Notes under the pieces: model-generated | Databases searched by the model: none | What the model was told of the DNA's origin: nothing | Seen by the model: only the letters and a program-made list of their open reading frames with translations | Position numbers and translations under genes: made by a program | Part shown: one piece after another, positions 62,096 to 64,000 of the stretch | Numbering within the stretch: the first letter of the stretch is position 1 | Layout: each line of letters begins with the position of its first letter | From: Inia geoffrensis | Lineage: Eukaryota > Chordata > Mammalia > Artiodactyla > Iniidae | NCBI GenBank assembly: GCA_036417435.1 | Contig: JAZAQT010000774.1 | Span: 558,001-622,000 of the forward strand | Length of the DNA stretch: 64,000 nucleotides | Reading direction: 5' to 3'

Positions 62096-63844
62096 TTGGC
62101 CAAAAAGGGCGTATGCATCTTCTCCTGAATATATTCAGGAAAACACGCATATGCACTTTATGGGCAACCAAGAAAGCAAGCAATGCAAATCTGCACACCA
62201 AAGAAGTCTCATTTCCCACCGGTCAAAAGGGTCATCTGAAAAAATTGTAAAACGCAGAAATGCAGGACAGGCCATGGAGAACAGGCAGCCTTTATACACT
62301 GATGGGCTGTGTGTAAACTGAGAAGAGGCACTCTGGAGAAGTGTATCCTGGTTTGTAAATCATCTAAAAAGCAGAGCTACAGAGCATAGGGCACTTGCAA
62401 TCACAGGAGCATATCTAGGGAAGTCTAAAAATCAAAAAGACACAGGCACAGCAAAGTTTAGGGCTGCTCTGTTTACAAGAACCTCGAATTCAGTACACCT
62501 TAAATACCCCAGGAAAGAGAACAATGGATAAGGAAGGTGTGGTACTTACGCACAATGGAATATCTCTTCACTATGAAATCAATGTAATAAGGCTAGTAGA
62601 AGCATAAAGAGTGGATCGAGTTTCGACGATACTGCTTGACTTAAGTCACACAGAAAAAGAAACATATCATAAGATATCACTCATAGAGGGAATGTAAATA
62701 TGACTGCACAACAACTGAATTACAGAACAAGAGTGTCTCACATTTAGAAAACACACTTATGCCAGCTTAAGGGGAAAGGTGAGGTGGGGTGATGCATAAA
62801 ATCAGAGTTTGAAATGAACACAGATACCATTCAATAAACCAAATACGTAATAGACAAGATCTACACCTTGCTCAATGAACTGGCCTCAACACACCCTATT
62901 CACCACAGAGGAATATATGTGAGTAGTAGGAATCTTAAAACCTATATATTGATATATCTCCATAAGGGACTCAAGTGTGTGCAGAGTGGCACAAACACAG
63001 CAGTGATAATCAGCTAAACACCATTATAAAAATAAAATTTAAAAACAAAACACAGAGACAAAGAAAGAGAGAAACACTCGTACAAAATTGATTCAGGGGC
63101 TGTGATGAAAAGTGGATTGATCACATAGAAACCCATAGCTGGATAAGACATAAGGCTGGACACATGGGGCTGTGAGGATTGGTTAGCTTTGGTGAGCAAA
63201 TGCCGAACCTCTAATACAATACTTAAAGCTACTCATTCCGTGGGTCATAACACTCCAGGTTTAAGGGAATCTTCTTACAGCGAAACCATGCATGAGAAAC
63301 CCAACAGATGGTATACCATGTGATTGGGAAAGGTTTCTAAAACGCACCTCATTTTTCCTCTACTGGGTCACAGGATCAACCTTCCAGCGCTTTACTAACA
63401 ATCACACCACTTGCATAGTCAATGCCTTTAATTTCCTGTTTTGCACAGTCTGCAATTAGTACAGAGGATGAATGGGAAGAGGGAGAAACAATGAAAAATT
63501 AGCCGTAAGGGCTTTGATGGGCACATTTCACTCTCAATTCACATGAGGAAGAAGTATTAACCAAAGGCTCAGCAAGTCGCCTGAAAACAAGAATATGGAT
63601 TGAAGCAATCTTGCAGTTTTTCAGTCAGCTCACAAGAAAGGGAGCTGAAAAAAGGAGCTCAGAGGAACTGTAATTCACAAAACAGCAGAGTTACAAATGA
63701 CTGCTATCATCCAGAAATATATAGAAGTAAAGATGCGAAGAAGACTTGAAAGCGAGGGAGAATTGCAGGAAAGCGATTTCAAGTGATAGATTGGAATTAC
63801 ATTTAAAGCATAGGGAAAGAGGCACAACTTCAACAGTGATGCAC
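62096..63844 (+). repeat. Diverged satellite monomer M29 (paralogue of M25)
   Basis: 1,749 bp, same length as M25. The left palindrome arm reads AAGGGCGTATGC where M25 has AAGGCCGTATGC, so the copy B palindrome is closer to the array form. Confidence 0.88.
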
Positions 63845-64000
63845 ATGGCCAAAAAGAGCATATGCATTTTTTCCTGATTATATTCAGGAAAATATGCATA
63901 CGCCCTTTTTGGCCAACCAAGAAAGCCTGCAATGGAAATCCGCACTACAATAAAGTCTCACGTCCCAATGCTCAAAAGAGTTGTCTGAAAAAATTGTAAA
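63845..64000 (+). repeat. Diverged satellite monomer M30, 5' part only
   Basis: Paralogue of the start of M26; the window ends 156 bp into it. Confidence 0.88.

Larger units (their letters stand above)
55621..64000 (+). repeat. Tandem segmental duplication, copy B (runs off the window)
   Basis: Repeats copy A at offsets of 10,649, 10,403 and about 10,399 bp. It lacks the SINE. The window ends at the point matching about 53,601 of copy A, so about 2 kb of copy B lies beyond if the unit is complete. Confidence 0.93.

Noticed and set aside
44936..64000. The 10.4-kb duplication as a pure assembly artefact
   Set aside because: The copies differ by a SINE with proper target duplication and empty site, by poly(A) lengths and by scattered single bases, which an artefact would not produce. 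Long-read confirmation would still be worthwhile.
1..64000. CRISPR-like array or phage/defence system
   Set aside because: The repeats are 1.7-kb units without short direct repeats and spacers, the elements are mammalian retroelements, and there are no bacterial gene features.

Overview
This is nuclear mammalian DNA with no functional host protein-coding gene that I can support. It is most likely cetacean heterochromatin. Three signs agree: a tandem satellite with a monomer of about 1,735 bp, which I recall as the length of the common cetacean satellite in non-delphinid whales; a SINE of the tRNA-derived CHR type typical of cetaceans; and a young L1 of cetartiodactyl type. The species cannot be read from the window.

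Positions 1-44,936 are an almost uninterrupted head-to-tail array of about 23 monomers (here M1-M23, each counted from the start of a conserved palindrome). Every monomer has the same plan: a near-perfect palindrome of about 72 bp, about 0.87 kb that aligns to the 3' end of an L1 (ORF2 C-terminus plus 3' UTR, ending in a relic A-rich tail), and about 0.8 kb of unrecognised sequence. Monomer subtypes alternate (X and Y types on the left, an 18-bp-insertion type in M10-M12, a dimeric higher-order repeat in M17-M20), and individual monomers show recombinant junctions.

Monomer M12 is split by a nearly full-length L1 (20,207-26,285) with a 12-bp target-site duplication at a TT/AAAA site. Its ORF1 and ORF2 are each interrupted by one homopolymer length change; otherwise all expected ORF2 domains are present. 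It has a GC-rich 5' head, a 27-A run in the 5' UTR and a short extra segment between two A-rich tails.

From about 44,940 to the end lies the array edge: a tandem duplication with a period of about 10.4 kb (copy A from ~44.94-45.0 kb to ~55.6 kb, copy B from there to beyond the window). Each copy has a satellite monomer with an internal deletion of about 0.7 kb, a non-satellite block of about 5 kb (old L1 3' fragment, an unidentified GC-rich stretch, a decayed class I endogenous retrovirus pol remnant, a possible LTR, another L1 3' UTR piece), then diverged satellite monomers. The breakpoint lies inside satellite DNA, which fits unequal exchange between monomers. A SINE sits in copy A and its empty site is preserved in copy B, so it inserted after the duplication.

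The interest of the window is structural: a satellite largely built from an L1 3' end, carrying a strong palindrome in every unit, and a readable history of unequal exchange, transposition and duplication. I found no operon, CRISPR array, defence system, tRNA or rRNA gene. Percent identities were not computed; statements of similarity rest on reading sequence and on constant coordinate offsets.
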